The notes beneath the pieces were generated by a model that worked only from the letters and a program-made list of their open reading frames with translations, was not told the origin of the DNA and made no database searches. The position numbers and the translations under genes are program-made. From Hyposmocoma kahamanoa (taxonomy: Eukaryota > Arthropoda > Insecta > Lepidoptera > Cosmopterigidae): a stretch of 64,000 nucleotides of DNA. Positions within the stretch are counted from its first letter, which is position 1; every line of letters starts with the position of its first letter. Of the stretch, positions 29,907 to 41,089 are shown one piece after another. Where the stretch lies: assembly GCF_003589595.1 (NCBI RefSeq), contig NW_020654080.1, forward strand, positions 4,600,347 to 4,664,346, written 5' to 3'.

Positions 29907-30160
29907 ATATATTCATTTATGTATATAAAAAAAACATACTAATTTGGCTACCGAATGCGCGCCTATAAAAAACACACTTATCATGTTAGAGCTCTCCGTA
30001 AGCTGTTTAACCAAAACATGGACACTTTTTTAAAATTATAAATTACTTATTTCGTAATGTAACCATTACTGGTGGGTTTCACGAGTGATTTGGGTAATTT
30101 TCAGTTGAACTTTGACCTGACGTTGTTTGCAAGTTCGTGTGACAACTTTCTAAATGATTA

Positions 30161-30383
30161 CAAGATCAACCCATTTATGCGTCCCACTGCCGGGCACGCG
30201 TCTCCTCTCAGGCGAGGGCTACAGTCCGCAATGTAGGGTCCTTCCCTTCTTCAAAGCTCATGGTAAATTTCAAATGAAATTTGACATGTAAGTTCTGAGA
30301 AAGTCAGAGGTGCCAGGCAGGATTCGAACCCGCAGCCTTTGCTTGAGAGACGTTAGGTCAAATTACTAGACTATCCGGCCCAT
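30161..30383 (+). mobile_element. S4 repeat copy, internally deleted
   Basis: caacccatttatgcgtccca, tgccgggcacgcgtctcct, aaagctcatggtaaatttca, gattcgaacccgcagccttt and a tRNA-like end tcaaattactagactatccg. It lacks the ttggggacttcacacg block. Confidence 0.7.
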
Positions 30384-30584
30384 TTTATCTAATGCATTTT
30401 ATTAAACCGTCTCTTTATATTGTAGAAAATGATGGTAATCCAATACAGGTTTAAAAGTTAGATAAACAAGAAGCAATTTGACAATATGGACGAGTTAAAA
30501 ACGTAATTGAGGCGTATTATTTTGACATTTTGAACCATAGACCACATAAATATGTTTTGAACATTCGATTAAATGCAACTGGAG

Positions 30585-30883
30585 TTGCAGTAGAGCTCCT
30601 TGTGAAAGAGTTCGTCCAGGGAAGTACTGCCACCTTAATTATTTCAGCCTTAATTATTTCACATTACTGCGTTCCGGTTTTGAAGGACAAGGGAGGTGGT
30701 GAAATTACAAGGCCATGGAACATTGTCAACTTATATCTCGAGGTGATGGGGCACAGTGGCAGTGCCTCTCGGATCTTTGTGATTTAAAGCTCTGAGTGGC
30801 ACTGCAAATGTTATGGACAGGCGTGTCGCTTACCATCAGGCGCACTTCTTCGTCCCGCCACTTGGTATCATAAAAAGAAAAAA
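30585..30883 (+). mobile_element. B1 repeat, nearly full copy
   Basis: gcagtagagctccttgtgaa, gagttcgtccagggaagtac, an internal duplicate taattatttcagcc/ttaattatttcac in place of the first hairpin arm, tcaacttatatctcgaggtg, gatctttgtgatttaaagc and cacttggtatcataaaaa. Confidence 0.82.
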
Positions 30884-31008
30884 TATCTCGAACCCCCCCT
30901 TAAGCGGTTTTCTTATTTGATTTCAGTTTTATTGATAAACAAAGTCAGCGTAATTGACAATTTTCAAACAAAATAAAACTTAACACTTTCTCAAAATAAA
31001 ACTTAACA

Positions 31009-31048
31009 CATTTGGTTTTTGGTAACAAAAGTTACCAAAATCCAAATG
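31009..31048. repeat. Hairpin, 17 of 18 paired
   Basis: 31009-31026 (catttggtttttggtaac) and 31031-31048 are complementary except for one position, with an AAAA loop. It lies about 60 bp before an ORF. Confidence 0.75.
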
Positions 31049-31101
31049 CGTTGTTTATGACAAAGTTGGCAATAGTCTAACGTAGATGAAGTTAAATTGA
31101 A

Positions 31102-31326
31102 ATGTCTCCATCCAACAGGTCAATTGAAGTGTGGCTCAAAACCGGCAGACAGCACAGCCAGATCTTGGACGATCAGAAACTAACCGAGGGTCAGCTACGG
31201 AGACCTGGTGCCACCATCATATTATGGCTCAAATGTGAACAGGTAAGGATTGTTAAAAATATGATGTTGTGCACGACTAAGTGTTTCTGTTACATTAGGC
31301 CTTCGTGGTGGCGTCGTTTCAGATAA
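31102..31326 (+). other. Unassigned ORF with donor-like site
   Basis: An ATG ORF of 74 codons. Its first 47 codons are locally GC-richer than the flanks and read MSPSNRSIEVWLKTGRQHSQ then LTEGQLRRPGATIILWLKCE. After codon 47 the sequence gaacag/gtaagg (about 31238-31248) fits a eukaryotic 5' splice site, and the codons beyond turn AT-rich. No acceptor or second exon is visible. I do not recognise the product. This could be a host coding exon or a piece of a transposon; it is the only stretch in the window that resembles a host exon at all. Confidence 0.25.
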
Positions 31327-31369
31327 GATACATTATGAGTTGGTACCCATTTATTAATGATGCAATGGA

Positions 31370-31655
31370 AGTGTTATAACGGAAATAAACGTCAAAATAT
31401 ATCTTAGCGGAAACGGAAGCGGGTGCGGAAGGGAAAATGTGAATTCCATAAAGACCTCAACGAAATAGTTCCACAAAGAATGAACTTGTTTTTGGTTTCG
31501 TAATTACACATAACACTACTAACTAAATGCGCGCTCGCGAACATTGTAAAGTTCCGTTATAAAATCTGCAGAAGCGGAAACGGAAACGAATATGAAATAC
31601 CGTGCGGAACTTTTGAAGTTGCGGAAGCAGAAGCAGAAGTCTTTTGCAGTACAAT
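31370..31655 (+). repeat. G repeat copy
   Basis: Two runs of degenerate ggaagc/ggaaac hexamers (agcggaaacggaagcgggtg near 31408; gaagcggaaacggaaacg near 31570) with gcgaacattgtaaagttccg and cgttataaaatctgcag between, as at 26600-26650. Confidence 0.5.
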
Positions 31656-32169
31656 TATTTATATAATACAATACGAATTTCACACAATAAAAAAGACAGA
31701 GACAAACAAAAGACAATTTATTTATTTACTCAGTAATCGATTATGTTATTATCAACATTGTCTTATAAAAACATGAGAAACTACTTATTATTTTAATATA
31801 TCCAATATCAGAAAATGTCAAGCGTAGATTAATTCCATGAATCGAAAACTCAGTTCCAAATTCCTTTTTAATACGTATTTAACCTTAACCATATACATTT
31901 AAGGCAAGCTTATCCTACTTTAAAGTTATTAAATATTGAACAAAAGTGTCATGTTATGTCGACGTATAATCCATAAAAAGCAAAGAAGGTAAAACGGGAA
32001 ATATAAAAACTATCCCATTAAACACGTGATAATATATATGTTACAAAGTATCAATGTAACATGCCAACTAATTTCACCACATTGCTGTTAATTTTACGTA
32101 CTAACTTACGTTTGTCACACTAGATCACACCAACATATATTTTAACTTATTAACATTTTTGTTACGTTA
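31656..32169. other. No recognisable feature
   Basis: AT-rich with no repeat copy found. ORF calls here are short and motif-free. Confidence 0.45.
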
Positions 32170-32177
32170 TGCCGTTT

Positions 32178-32674
32178 CATCGAGAATATAACCAGAAATA
32201 GAGACGGAATGTCATTTCATTTGTTTGAAAACTATTCGGCCATATCATTACTGTGACAACTGGGCTCCGATTGGCCAGCCCGAGTTCGAAACAATTGACG
32301 GGTGTCGTCAATTGTTTCACTTCAAATCGACCAGTTATCTTGATCTTTGCTATAATGGACGAAAATTGCAAAATTACCTATTTTTAATATTGAATTACGA
32401 TGAAATTTGATTCTGTTTGTTTTGTAATTAGATGTTTTGCTGTATTTCCACACACTACCGAATAGAACAGCACGCCATTGTTAGAGATATTATGTTTATT
32501 ACAATAAATACAGAATACTTTTGGAATATACGGAGACGTACACACAGGGTAGTTGTTGGCCTGTCTTTATTTCAGTGCAAACGAGAGTTGATGTTTATAA
32601 GTGATGTATCACTGATGAGTTACCAGAAATATATGGTCCTTATTTTGTCTCTATTTCTGGTTATGTACTCGATG
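32178..32674 (+). mobile_element. M2 MITE, 497 bp, hAT-like
   Basis: Inverted ends CATCGAGAATATAACCAG and the complement of CATCGAGTACATAACCAG. It is flanked by the perfect 8-bp duplication TGCCGTTT (32170-32177 and 32675-32682). Interior: gacgggtgtcgtcaattgtt, gttttgctgtatttccacac, caataaatacagaatac. There is no transposase; ORFs over it are fortuitous. Confidence 0.88.
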
Positions 32675-32732
32675 TGCCGTTTAGTTTAGTTGTTCAAGCA
32701 TTTTTTTGCGTTATTTATTACAAGTTTTTTAC

Positions 32733-32979
32733 ATAAAAACCGAGCTCGGAAGTTTACTCACCCACTTTCGCTGTATTTATTACATCTATTTGCCAAATTT
32801 TATTGTGATCCGTTATGGAAAGTGAGTGAAATCCAATACACGGGACTCATACCCTAATCTGCCACCCCTAGAGGTAGATAGATTGAAACCAGTCCTTCAA
32901 ATAAGAATCATTGTAACATACTCACACAAAAAATACAGTCGAATTGAAGACTTCCTCCTTTTTTGAAGTCGGTTAAAAA
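32733..32979 (+). mobile_element. T1 repeat, shortened
   Basis: aaaaaccgagctcggaagtt, gccacccctagaggtagata, a gap where the accctctttccaac block belongs, then ccttttttgaagtcggttaa. Confidence 0.7.
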
Positions 32980-33022
32980 ATATACTAAAAAAATAATCCT
33001 ATCAAAACGCGGGCCAAGTCCA

Positions 33023-33197
33023 ATAACGCACACACTCATAGCGCCGCGCTCGGGGAATCCAGCATCGCTGGCGCCATAGACGCACAGACAACAACAAATT
33101 ACACCCAAACTCACGAGATAAATTGCAGAAATTTCAAATATTTCTCCCGGCACGGGAATTGAACCCGGGATCTCTGCGTGGCAATCCAACGTGGCAA
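33023..33197 (-). mobile_element. S1 SINE, head cut short
   Basis: caataacgcacacactcata, caaattacacccaaactcac, tatttctcccggcacggg, aattgaacccgggatctctg. The A-box part of the head is lost after ggcaatccaacg. Confidence 0.75.
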
Positions 33198-33740
33198 TGG
33201 TGTTGATATTAGAGCTTTATTCACATCACGACGCAGCTTTAATGAGCTGCGTCTCTATACAAACCAACATTAGCTTTTATCACGTATTAAACCGTTTTCA
33301 AGATTGTTTCGGTACCCAACATGTTCTAATTTATCAATTAAATTCATAAAGTCACGAAAAACCACGGCTTTGACTAAAAAATGCATTAATTTTTCTTGCT
33401 TTTTGCAATGTAAAAGAAGATGATGATACATGTAACAAATTTCATTAAATCGTAAAAAAACTTGCTTACGAAAAAGACGCCAAGTTCAGAACAACTCTAA
33501 AAGGGGTTCGTCGGCTTCACGGATAACATGATTAAAACCTCAACTTCTATTAAAATCCCTTGACTCTTATCTACAGAAATCTTTAACAACAATAACAATT
33601 TACATCCTGTATCTTATATCCGTTTCTCGAGATGTTCAAGAAAATATGTTTCATGATGACTGGTGCCCGATCTCATCTTTTGAGTAGAAATTCGTAGAGT
33701 CTTATCGATACTTCCAATGTACACTACGCCACTAATAGCT
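33198..33740. other. No recognisable feature
   Basis: AT-rich. agctgcgtctctatac/cgacgcagctttaatgagctgcgtc near 33229-33254 is a small repeat of gacgcagct in both orientations. Confidence 0.45.
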
Positions 33741-33968
33741 TAGTAGCAGTGGAGTTCCCTCACCTATTTTTGCCGCTAAGCAGTAATGTCAGCATTACTG
33801 TGTTCCGTTTTTGAAGGGTAAGGAAGGGTACTGGTGAAATTACAGGCACATGGGACTTGTCAACTTATGTCTCGGGGTGACTGGCGCAGTGGCTGTGCCC
33901 ATCAGATGTTCGCGATTTAAGGCTCTGAGTGGCACTGCAACTGTTATGGACAGGCGTGTAGCTTACCA
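33741..33968 (+). mobile_element. B1 repeat, nearly full copy
   Basis: tagtagcagtggagttccct, tttttgccgctaagcagtaa, gttccgtttttgaagggtaa, tacaggcacatgggacttgt, gcactgcaactgttatggac and gcgtgtagcttacca; the A-rich end is missing. Confidence 0.8.
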
Positions 33969-34601
33969 AGTCGTTTTTGTAAACGTCCATATTTATGTAC
34001 TAATATTGTGCTCCCCGAATTTTATGAAAAAAAATAAAGAAACAAAAAACGAAATAAAATTAGAACAAGTTAAAAAATTAAGTTTTTTAGTTGGAGATAA
34101 CGTTATTGTTCTATAATTTTTAAGAATGTGGCCCAACACAAAAAGAGGGGAGTTATAAGTTTAAAGCCTATGTCTGTGTCTATTTGTGGCATAGTGGCTC
34201 GCAAATGGCCGAATTTCAAGTTTTTTTTTGTTATTTGAAGGCATATTTAATCGAGATGGTTCTTCTCTATGTCTGATGAACACCTGTTCAGGTGTTTAAA
34301 GCCAATCTCAATCATAAAATGAATATTTATTTTTATTCCACTTGTCCGTTCGAATACAAATTTGACATAATATGGGAAACCAATGCCATTACAGTCTGCA
34401 GAGTCCACAACTCCTCGAGTCCACTATAATACCTGTGTATAGGAATAGAGTCATCAGCTCATATGCCCTGACGCGGGAAGTATTTGTATTTTTTCCCGTA
34501 CGATGCACATATCATTCTTCCTACTGGGTTACTGGGTTCACGATTTTTTTTAAACACGTTTTGAAGTAAATTTCTGTCTTTGAGAAATATATTTCGAGTT
34601 C
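33969..34601. other. No gene recognised
   Basis: 34145-34220 (gagttataagtttaaagcc, tatgtctgtgtctatttgtg, gcatagtggctcgcaaatgg) resembles a phrase seen often in insect repeats, but no second copy occurs here. The rest is AT-rich. Confidence 0.35.
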
Positions 34602-35001
34602 NNNNNNNNNNNNNNNNNNNNNNNNNNNNNNNNNNNNNNNNNNNNNNNNNNNNNNNNNNNNNNNNNNNNNNNNNNNNNNNNNNNNNNNNNNNNNNNNNNN
34701 NNNNNNNNNNNNNNNNNNNNNNNNNNNNNNNNNNNNNNNNNNNNNNNNNNNNNNNNNNNNNNNNNNNNNNNNNNNNNNNNNNNNNNNNNNNNNNNNNNNN
34801 NNNNNNNNNNNNNNNNNNNNNNNNNNNNNNNNNNNNNNNNNNNNNNNNNNNNNNNNNNNNNNNNNNNNNNNNNNNNNNNNNNNNNNNNNNNNNNNNNNNN
34901 NNNNNNNNNNNNNNNNNNNNNNNNNNNNNNNNNNNNNNNNNNNNNNNNNNNNNNNNNNNNNNNNNNNNNNNNNNNNNNNNNNNNNNNNNNNNNNNNNNNN
35001 N
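34602..35001. other. Assembly gap, 400 N
   Basis: Exactly 400 N, the same size as the first gap. Neither flank belongs to a recognised repeat. Confidence 0.98.
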
Positions 35002-35413
35002 ATTTTTACGATTGTTCGTTTGCTTACCTATTAATACGACTATACCGCGTTCCTAGATCCAAGATGGCCGAAGTTAAAAAATAATCTTACGTGTTGTCTG
35101 GCTATCTTTATTAGTTTTGACTTTAATGGCTAGAAAAGGACTAAATTAATAGGAAACATTAACGTTTTATCTGAATATTACGTACTTGTAGCGTAACAAA
35201 GATGATGAATTAGTTATGTTTAGGTGCCTGCTTCAGTGTTTATTAGTTCTTGCGGTATATGGGTTACTGTTTCTAATGCCCACCTTACTTACTTTACTTA
35301 CGACCAAACGTACATTACTTACGTTTTCACCAGGATCTCTACAACTTTGAGATTTGTAAATACGTTCGGAAAAAATATGAAGACTTGTTGACATACAAGT
35401 CTTTGTGGTTGAT
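35002..35413. other. No recognisable feature
   Basis: AT-rich; a small ttacttactttacttacgac/cattacttacg run near 35285-35325. Nothing else. Confidence 0.4.
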
Positions 35414-35520
35414 GTCAACCGTGACCATGGGACCTACCTGTAAAGGACCTGAAACGTTGGTTTAAACGAAAACACATATACGTGATTTAAATTTGAAAAA
35501 TAGTTTCATTTACTATGTGT
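35414..35520 (+). repeat. H repeat copy
   Basis: gtgaccatgggacctacctg, ggacctgaaacgttggttta, acatatacgtgatttaaatt and aatagtttcatttactatg, in the same order as 24896-25010. Confidence 0.6.
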
Positions 35521-36394
35521 GTAGACAACCTGAACTTGAAATGTTCTAAAAGTTCGTTATCTGAATAGGCCCTACTACGAATCGAAGCCGGAATCTTTAC
35601 CGCTCAAAATGCTACTGCATCATCCAGGTCACCGCATCATTATCATCATTATATCGACTCTAGTTCTAGCTTCATCACCTATTTCGAAATTCCTGCAATT
35701 CATTTGACGGTGGTGGAATTTTTAGAAACTAATTTCTTCAACGGCGCTGCCATTTAAGTGTAACTTGTCAAACTTTAAAAATCACAAACTTAACAGGGTG
35801 GTAATTAATTAATTGCTTGTAATTATTACTCGCAGTTATGTGAATAAGCTACCTACTTATTAACACTGCTATAAAAAAAAGTCGAAAGGTATAATGAGAA
35901 AACATAAAATTTTTATGAAGCATTTGTTTTTATGGACTATTTTCATGAATATTGTATAAGATTAAATAACCAATTTACTTCACAATGTTGATATTAGATA
36001 AGCACACTTATACCTTATTATTGTTATTTCGGTCATTTATGTTACCGTTCCCGCATCTCGCATGATAAATTTTAATAATAAATGTGACTGGCAGTATTTC
36101 CCGGCAATGGCACAGTCGGCTGAGGGTCAAAGATTCAGATCCAAGTGAACGTGCCATATTGAACGGAACCACTTTCAGCATTTGTACTGAAAGCGACCTT
36201 ATTATTGTTAGAGTGGCCAGAGAGGGGCAAGCGTTCTTAACGCTGGGTTTAAATCGGGTTAAAATCCAAGGCAAAAACATTTTACAACCAAATATGCGTT
36301 GTAAATAGAAATTTCAAATTTAGTGATATATTACAAAACTTTATTCTATCTTGAAAATTTCTAGGAATCGTGTAATCACACCGTATAGTAATCA
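35521..36394. other. No gene recognised; 74-codon ORF
   Basis: 36084-36308 is an ORF (starts MTGSISRQWHSRLRVKDSD) overlapped by a minus ORF of similar length. The DNA there is less AT-rich than its surroundings but shows no known motif. The remainder is AT-rich. Confidence 0.35.
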
Positions 36395-36402
36395 GTGTAC
36401 GT

Positions 36403-36629
36403 CATTGACTTACAATTATATGGACGTCGGGTCCGCGCTAAAAAGTGTCCGCACTTGTAAGGCGCTAAAATCGTATACAGAGCGCGACACTCCGCTTTAG
36501 TCTTCATTTGTTCTACTGACAGCGCGATACTGCGATGACATTACAATTTAAATTTCGAATAGGTTGACTGGGACATTTTTTTCGTGGTTTTTGTATTAGA
36601 CCCGTCGTCCATTTATTTGTAAGTCAATG
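36403..36629 (+). mobile_element. M1 MITE, 227 bp deletion form
   Basis: Both inverted ends are present (CATTGACTTACAATTATATG; ATTTGTAAGTCAATG) with the perfect 8-bp duplication GTGTACGT (36395-36402 and 36630-36637). About 60 bp of the interior present at 3148 is missing, so a deleted form was either mobile or deleted after insertion. Confidence 0.9.
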
Positions 36630-37013
36630 GTGTACGTCCTCGATTTCAATATATATTTTTTCCAAAGCGTTACATTCAACACTTTCGGTGTTATACGAGT
36701 ACGGAATCAACCAAAACCATTCGCGTTTGTATAGACTCTTAAAACTTGCTTCCATTCTGTTCCATAGTATTGTAAACTAAGCCTAAATGCTAGTTATGAC
36801 TGTAAGTCAAGAGACGGAGGATGTACGTTGTGAATGGCTACGATGTTCGTCATATTGTATTTATTATGATGTTATGCATTCTGTGACAATCTTAAGATGG
36901 AACACTGAAAAATAAATGCGATTGAAATAAGCAAGAAATTGTTTAAGATGATAAACTTGTTTCCATATGACCATATCAGACACGGATTAATTGCAGCAAA
37001 AATTGTACGTATT

Positions 37014-37308
37014 CTTTATAACACCAAGTGACGGGACGGTGAGCTTTCGTGGTAAGCAACACGCACTTTCGTAACAGTTGTAGTGCCTGTCAAAGTTTTA
37101 AACCGCAAAAACTGCGGGGGCCCTGCCACTGCGCCCGTCACCCAGAGACATAAGATTTCAAGTCCCATGTGCCTGTAATTTCACCAGTATCCCTACTGTT
37201 TAAAACCCGAACGCAGTAATGCTCACTTTACTGTTTGGCGGCAGAAATAGGTAAAAAGTGACACTACTTCCCTGGACGAACTTTGTCACGAGGAGCTCTA
37301 CTGCTACT
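37014..37308 (-). mobile_element. B1 repeat, full copy
   Basis: ttataacaccaagtgacggg, gggggccctgccactgcgcc, gtcccatgtgcctgtaattt, cgcagtaatgctcactttac, ctacttccctggacgaactt and aggagctctactgctact. Confidence 0.82.
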
Positions 37309-37506
37309 AAATGTGTTTAAATCCATTTTTTTTTTCAATAACACTTCTTTAAAGTTCCATGTTTTATTATTGAGAAATTGTTTAATCCGGTAAAACGCCA
37401 CTTCAACATTAAATTTTAGATGAAATAGGTTCGCTTATTACGCTCTATATCGTCGCCTTACTTTCTGAAGCTCGTGTCTTAAATCATAAAGTTACTGAAA
37501 TGCACC

Positions 37507-37792
37507 CATTGACTTACAAATAAATGGACGACGGGTCTAATACAAAAACCACGAAAAAAATGTCCCAAGTCAACCTATTTAAACGTAGTGACATGTAAAG
37601 AAATATGAAAAAGCTAAAACGTTGAATTTAAATTGTAATCTCATCGCAGTACTGTCTAATTTTGCTTGCTTCGCTGTCAGTCGAACAAACGAAGACTACA
37701 GCGTGAATGACGCTCTGTATACGATTTTAACGCCCTATAAGTTCGGACACTTTTTAGAGCGGACCCGACGTCCATATAATTGTAATTCAATG
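37507..37792 (-). mobile_element. M1 MITE, 286 bp
   Basis: Same length and order as the 3148 copy, reversed. Flanking octamers aatgcacc (37499-37506) and aacgcacc (37793-37800) agree in 7 of 8 positions, a slightly decayed target duplication. The 67-codon ORF inside is fortuitous. Confidence 0.85.
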
Positions 37793-38124
37793 AACGCACC
37801 AAATGGATTGTCTATACAAATTTAGCAGGCTGACTTTACATCACATTTCCGTCATGTTTACACACTAGCTTTTGCCAATTCTTAAAGTAATGCATCCCAA
37901 TTTACGCCCTTGATAAGAAATTTAAAAAATAAATACGAGTTTGAGAAAACAAAGCATCGATATGGCATTTTTTCAACGTTTTAAATATCTAATAAAATTT
38001 AAATATGAAATGTCACTAAGTAACCTCAACCAAATATTATTACAAATTATTTATTTTGTATTTAAAATGTTAAATGTAACAAATTTAAGAGGTAAAACTT
38101 TATTGGAAGGACGAATTGTTTAAT

Positions 38125-38422
38125 TTTGAAAAACTGACCCGAAAAGTTTGTGGAATTGCATCTATTTACCAAGTTTCATTGAAATCGATTGACGGAAAGT
38201 GGGTGGAATCCAATAAACCGGATTCATCCCCTAATTTGCCGCCCTTGGAGGTGGAACATTTACTTCAAATTTGAATGGGACCTCTACTGAGGCAACCCCT
38301 TTCCAGTAAAAAAAAAATCGAAATCCGTTTACAAATGTCGGAGTAAACGCGTAACATACACACACAAAAAAGTACAGTTGAAATGTATCCCTACCTCCTC
38401 CTTTTTTAGAAATCGATTAAAA
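38125..38422 (+). mobile_element. T1 repeat
   Basis: gaaaaactgacccgaaaagt, tatttaccaagtttcattg, gccgcccttggaggtggaac, gggacctctactgaggcaac and cctttttta(g)aaatcgatt at the end. It has a full middle section matching 48640-48780. Confidence 0.75.
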
Positions 38423-39458
38423 ATTTAATATAATCATTTATTTTATATTAACATATCTGTCACAATATTACAATATAAAACCACATCGTCATGGAATTCC
38501 AACGAACGACACTTATCGTCTACTTACGCAAAAATCAAGTAACTCCAAAATATTACTTTTGAAAGAATATATAAGATTTTGTGCGTGGTAATTATTTTCC
38601 ATTTTTTGGGTTTGCCTTGTTCAATCATAAATATCTAGTTTCGTTTGCTATTAACGCTTAATCGGCAGCCTATAAAGGCGTCTACCCTTTCACGCGAGAA
38701 TGATTAATTTACGACAATGTTTGTTTTTATCCACATTCCTTATGGAATTAATTCTTTTACTCAGGGTGTGACAAAGAAGGATTAATGTTACTTTGTTGCG
38801 AATCGACATCTTTATCTAGAAATAGAGAATGTATTCGAAAAAGACGTAACTTTGTAAATACTTGTAAATTTGTCGCCATTTATAAAGTGACGTAATTAAT
38901 TTTATTTCACGTTAAAATAAATTTTAAAAATGCATACGAAATGTAGAGAATATAGAGAAGGCGATGCGGACCATTCATGCAACGAGCTTTCGCGTATATA
39001 AGCAACTGCCTGACGAAGTCTCCACCGTTCCAAGCCTCTTGTTCTGCTCGCTTCAGACTAAAAATGTGGGTAATCCACCGCTCTTTTTTCAATTGACCTG
39101 ATTTTGTTTTAATTTTAAATAGGAAGAAAGAAACATTTATTAATTCATTATAAAATTTAGAAACAATTTAAATCTAAATTAAAATAAAAAATAAATAAAA
39201 TATAAAAACACAACAATTGCCAAAAAAGCTAACCAGCTCAGCTTAATGAATGTTATTTTGATAGCACTTTTTTCTTTAATACCTTATAATTCAATTTAAA
39301 ACATTTGTTTATTTGACATTGTATATTGCCTTTGAACGTACTTAATTGACATGTAATACAAATTATGAATAAATTATTATGATTATACCGTTCGGATAGA
39401 AGTAGATAATTTTTAGAAAAGTCTGTTTTGTTTTTTTTTCTATCCCTCTATTGAATTT
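38423..39458. other. No recognisable feature
   Basis: AT-rich with (aaata)n runs near 39180-39210. No repeat copy or ORF with a domain. Confidence 0.5.
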
Positions 39459-39717
39459 AGTTGCAGGACAACTCCCTGTGAAAGTGTTCATCCAGGATAG
39501 TACTGCCACCTTACCTATTTCTGCCGCAAGCAGTAAAATCAGCATTATTCTGTTCCGGTTTTGAAAGGTGAAATTACAAGCACATGGCACTTGTCAACTT
39601 ATGTCAGATCTTTGCGATTTAAAGCTCTGAGTGGCATTGCAACTGTTATGGACAGGCATGTAGCTTACCATCAGATGCATGACTTGTCGTCCCGTCACTT
39701 GATATTAAAAAAAAAAA
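39459..39717 (+). mobile_element. B1 repeat, internally shortened
   Basis: gttgcaggacaactccctgt, ttcatccaggatagtactgc, ttctgttccggttttgaaag, ttgtcaacttatgtcagatc (the ctcagggtgacggg block is deleted) and cacttgatattaaaaaaaaa. Confidence 0.8.
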
Positions 39718-40139
39718 TCTTGCCCTCCAGCTCCCAAATTCTCTTTTGATTGATTCCAGAATCTTACAGGAGACTCGTGCACCGAATTGGCACGTGTAAT
39801 GATGAAACTTATTTACCGACATGGACACTGTAATTGTCTTGAGCACGATTTTTAGACACCCTGTATTAATCAATAACCTGACCGGTTTACAAGGAATCGA
39901 CTCCTACCTAGTTTCATTTTCTTTTATGTTGCATGTTAAAGAGAAACATAGAAGTTTTACAACCGAGCACTTCGACATCGTAAACGCGATATAAGTTTTA
40001 GTACCCGATCTTCTACATTGTAAGCAACGCTTTTGAATACTTACAAAGTATCTTTATTGGTCTCGTGACGGAAGACCAATTTCCATGTCGTAAAAGTCTC
40101 GTTAGTTGGAAAACTGTACCGAATTCCTAGACGTATCTA

Positions 40140-40179
40140 ATATATAATAATAATAATAATAATAATAACAATAATAATA
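40140..40179. repeat. (AAT)n microsatellite
   Basis: A run of aataataat units that serves as the tail of the adjoining S1 copy on the minus strand. Confidence 0.8.
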
Positions 40180-40375
40180 ACGCACACGCTCATAACTCCG
40201 CACTAGGGAAATCCTCTATCGCAGGTGCCATGGATACACATAGACAACCACAAATGACACCCAAACTCACGAGAGAAATAAATGTAGGTCATACAAATAT
40301 TTCTCCCGGCCCGTCGAACCCGGGACCTCCGCGTGGCAATTTAATGTGGTAACCGTTCGGCAACGAAGGCAATTC
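40180..40375 (-). mobile_element. S1 SINE copy
   Basis: cgcacacgctcataactccg, caaatgacacccaaactcac, tatttctcccggcccgtcga (a few bases lost in the B box), gggacctccgcgtggcaatt and accgttcggcaacgaaggca. Confidence 0.8.
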
Positions 40376-40473
40376 AAATATATACAGGGTATTTTGTAAA
40401 TAATAATAATTCGTTAACGACGAGGTGACAACTATGGAAAAAACATTTCAATTTTTCTTTTCATTTTTAATGC

Positions 40474-40603
40474 AACTGCCTCCGTGGCCCAACGGTTACC
40501 ATGCCGTGCTGCTACACACAGGTCCCAGGTTCGGTTCCCGGGCCGGGAGAAATATTTGTATAGTCTACATTTACTATAGTTATTTATTAACTTTATTATT
40601 TAT
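40474..40603 (+). mobile_element. S1 SINE, tail lost
   Basis: aactgcctccgtggcccaac, ggttaccatgccgtgctgct, ccaggttcggttcccgggcc, gagaaatatttgtatagtct. The tail changes to attat-rich DNA where a second S1 starts. Confidence 0.75.
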
Positions 40604-40790
40604 TAACTGTCTCCGTGGCCGAACGGTTACCATGCCGGACTACCACGCAGAGGTCCCAGGTTCGATTCCCGGGCCTCCCGGCCTGCCCGGCCCGAAATAT
40701 TTGCATGGCCTACATTTATTTCCCTCGTGAGTTTGAGTGTAATGTGTGTTCCATGGCACCCGCGGGTTTCTCTAGTAGGCTATGAGTGTG
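40604..40790 (+). mobile_element. S1 SINE copy
   Basis: aactgtctccgtggccgaac, atgccggactaccacgcaga, ggttcgattcccgggcctcc with a small local expansion cggcctgcccggcccg, then tggcctacatttatttccct and a shortened tail (accttttt-type end absent) to ggctatgagtgtg. Confidence 0.8.
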
Positions 40791-41089
40791 TTTTTTTTCA
40801 TAATATCAAGTGACGGGACGAAACACGTGCACATGATGGTAAGCTACACGCCTGTCCATAACAGTTGCGGTGCCACTCAGAGCTTTAAATCGCAAAGATC
40901 TGAGGGACACTGTCACTGCGCCCGTCACCCTGAGTAATAAGTTGACAAGTCCCATGTGCCTGTAATTTCACCAGCACCCTCACCCTTCAAAACCGGAACA
41001 CAGTAATACTGACATTACTGCTTGGTAGCAGAAATAGGTAAGGTAGCAGTACTTCCCTGGACGAACTCTTTCACAAGGACCTCTACTGT
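40791..41089 (-). mobile_element. B1 repeat, full copy
   Basis: tttttcataatatcaagtga, gtaagctacacgcctgtcca, agctttaaatcgcaaagatc, cgcccgtcaccctgagtaat, ccggaacacagtaatactga and aaggacctctactgta. Confidence 0.83.

Noticed and set aside
34580..35056. 158-codon ORF
   Set aside because: It also runs through the second N-gap.
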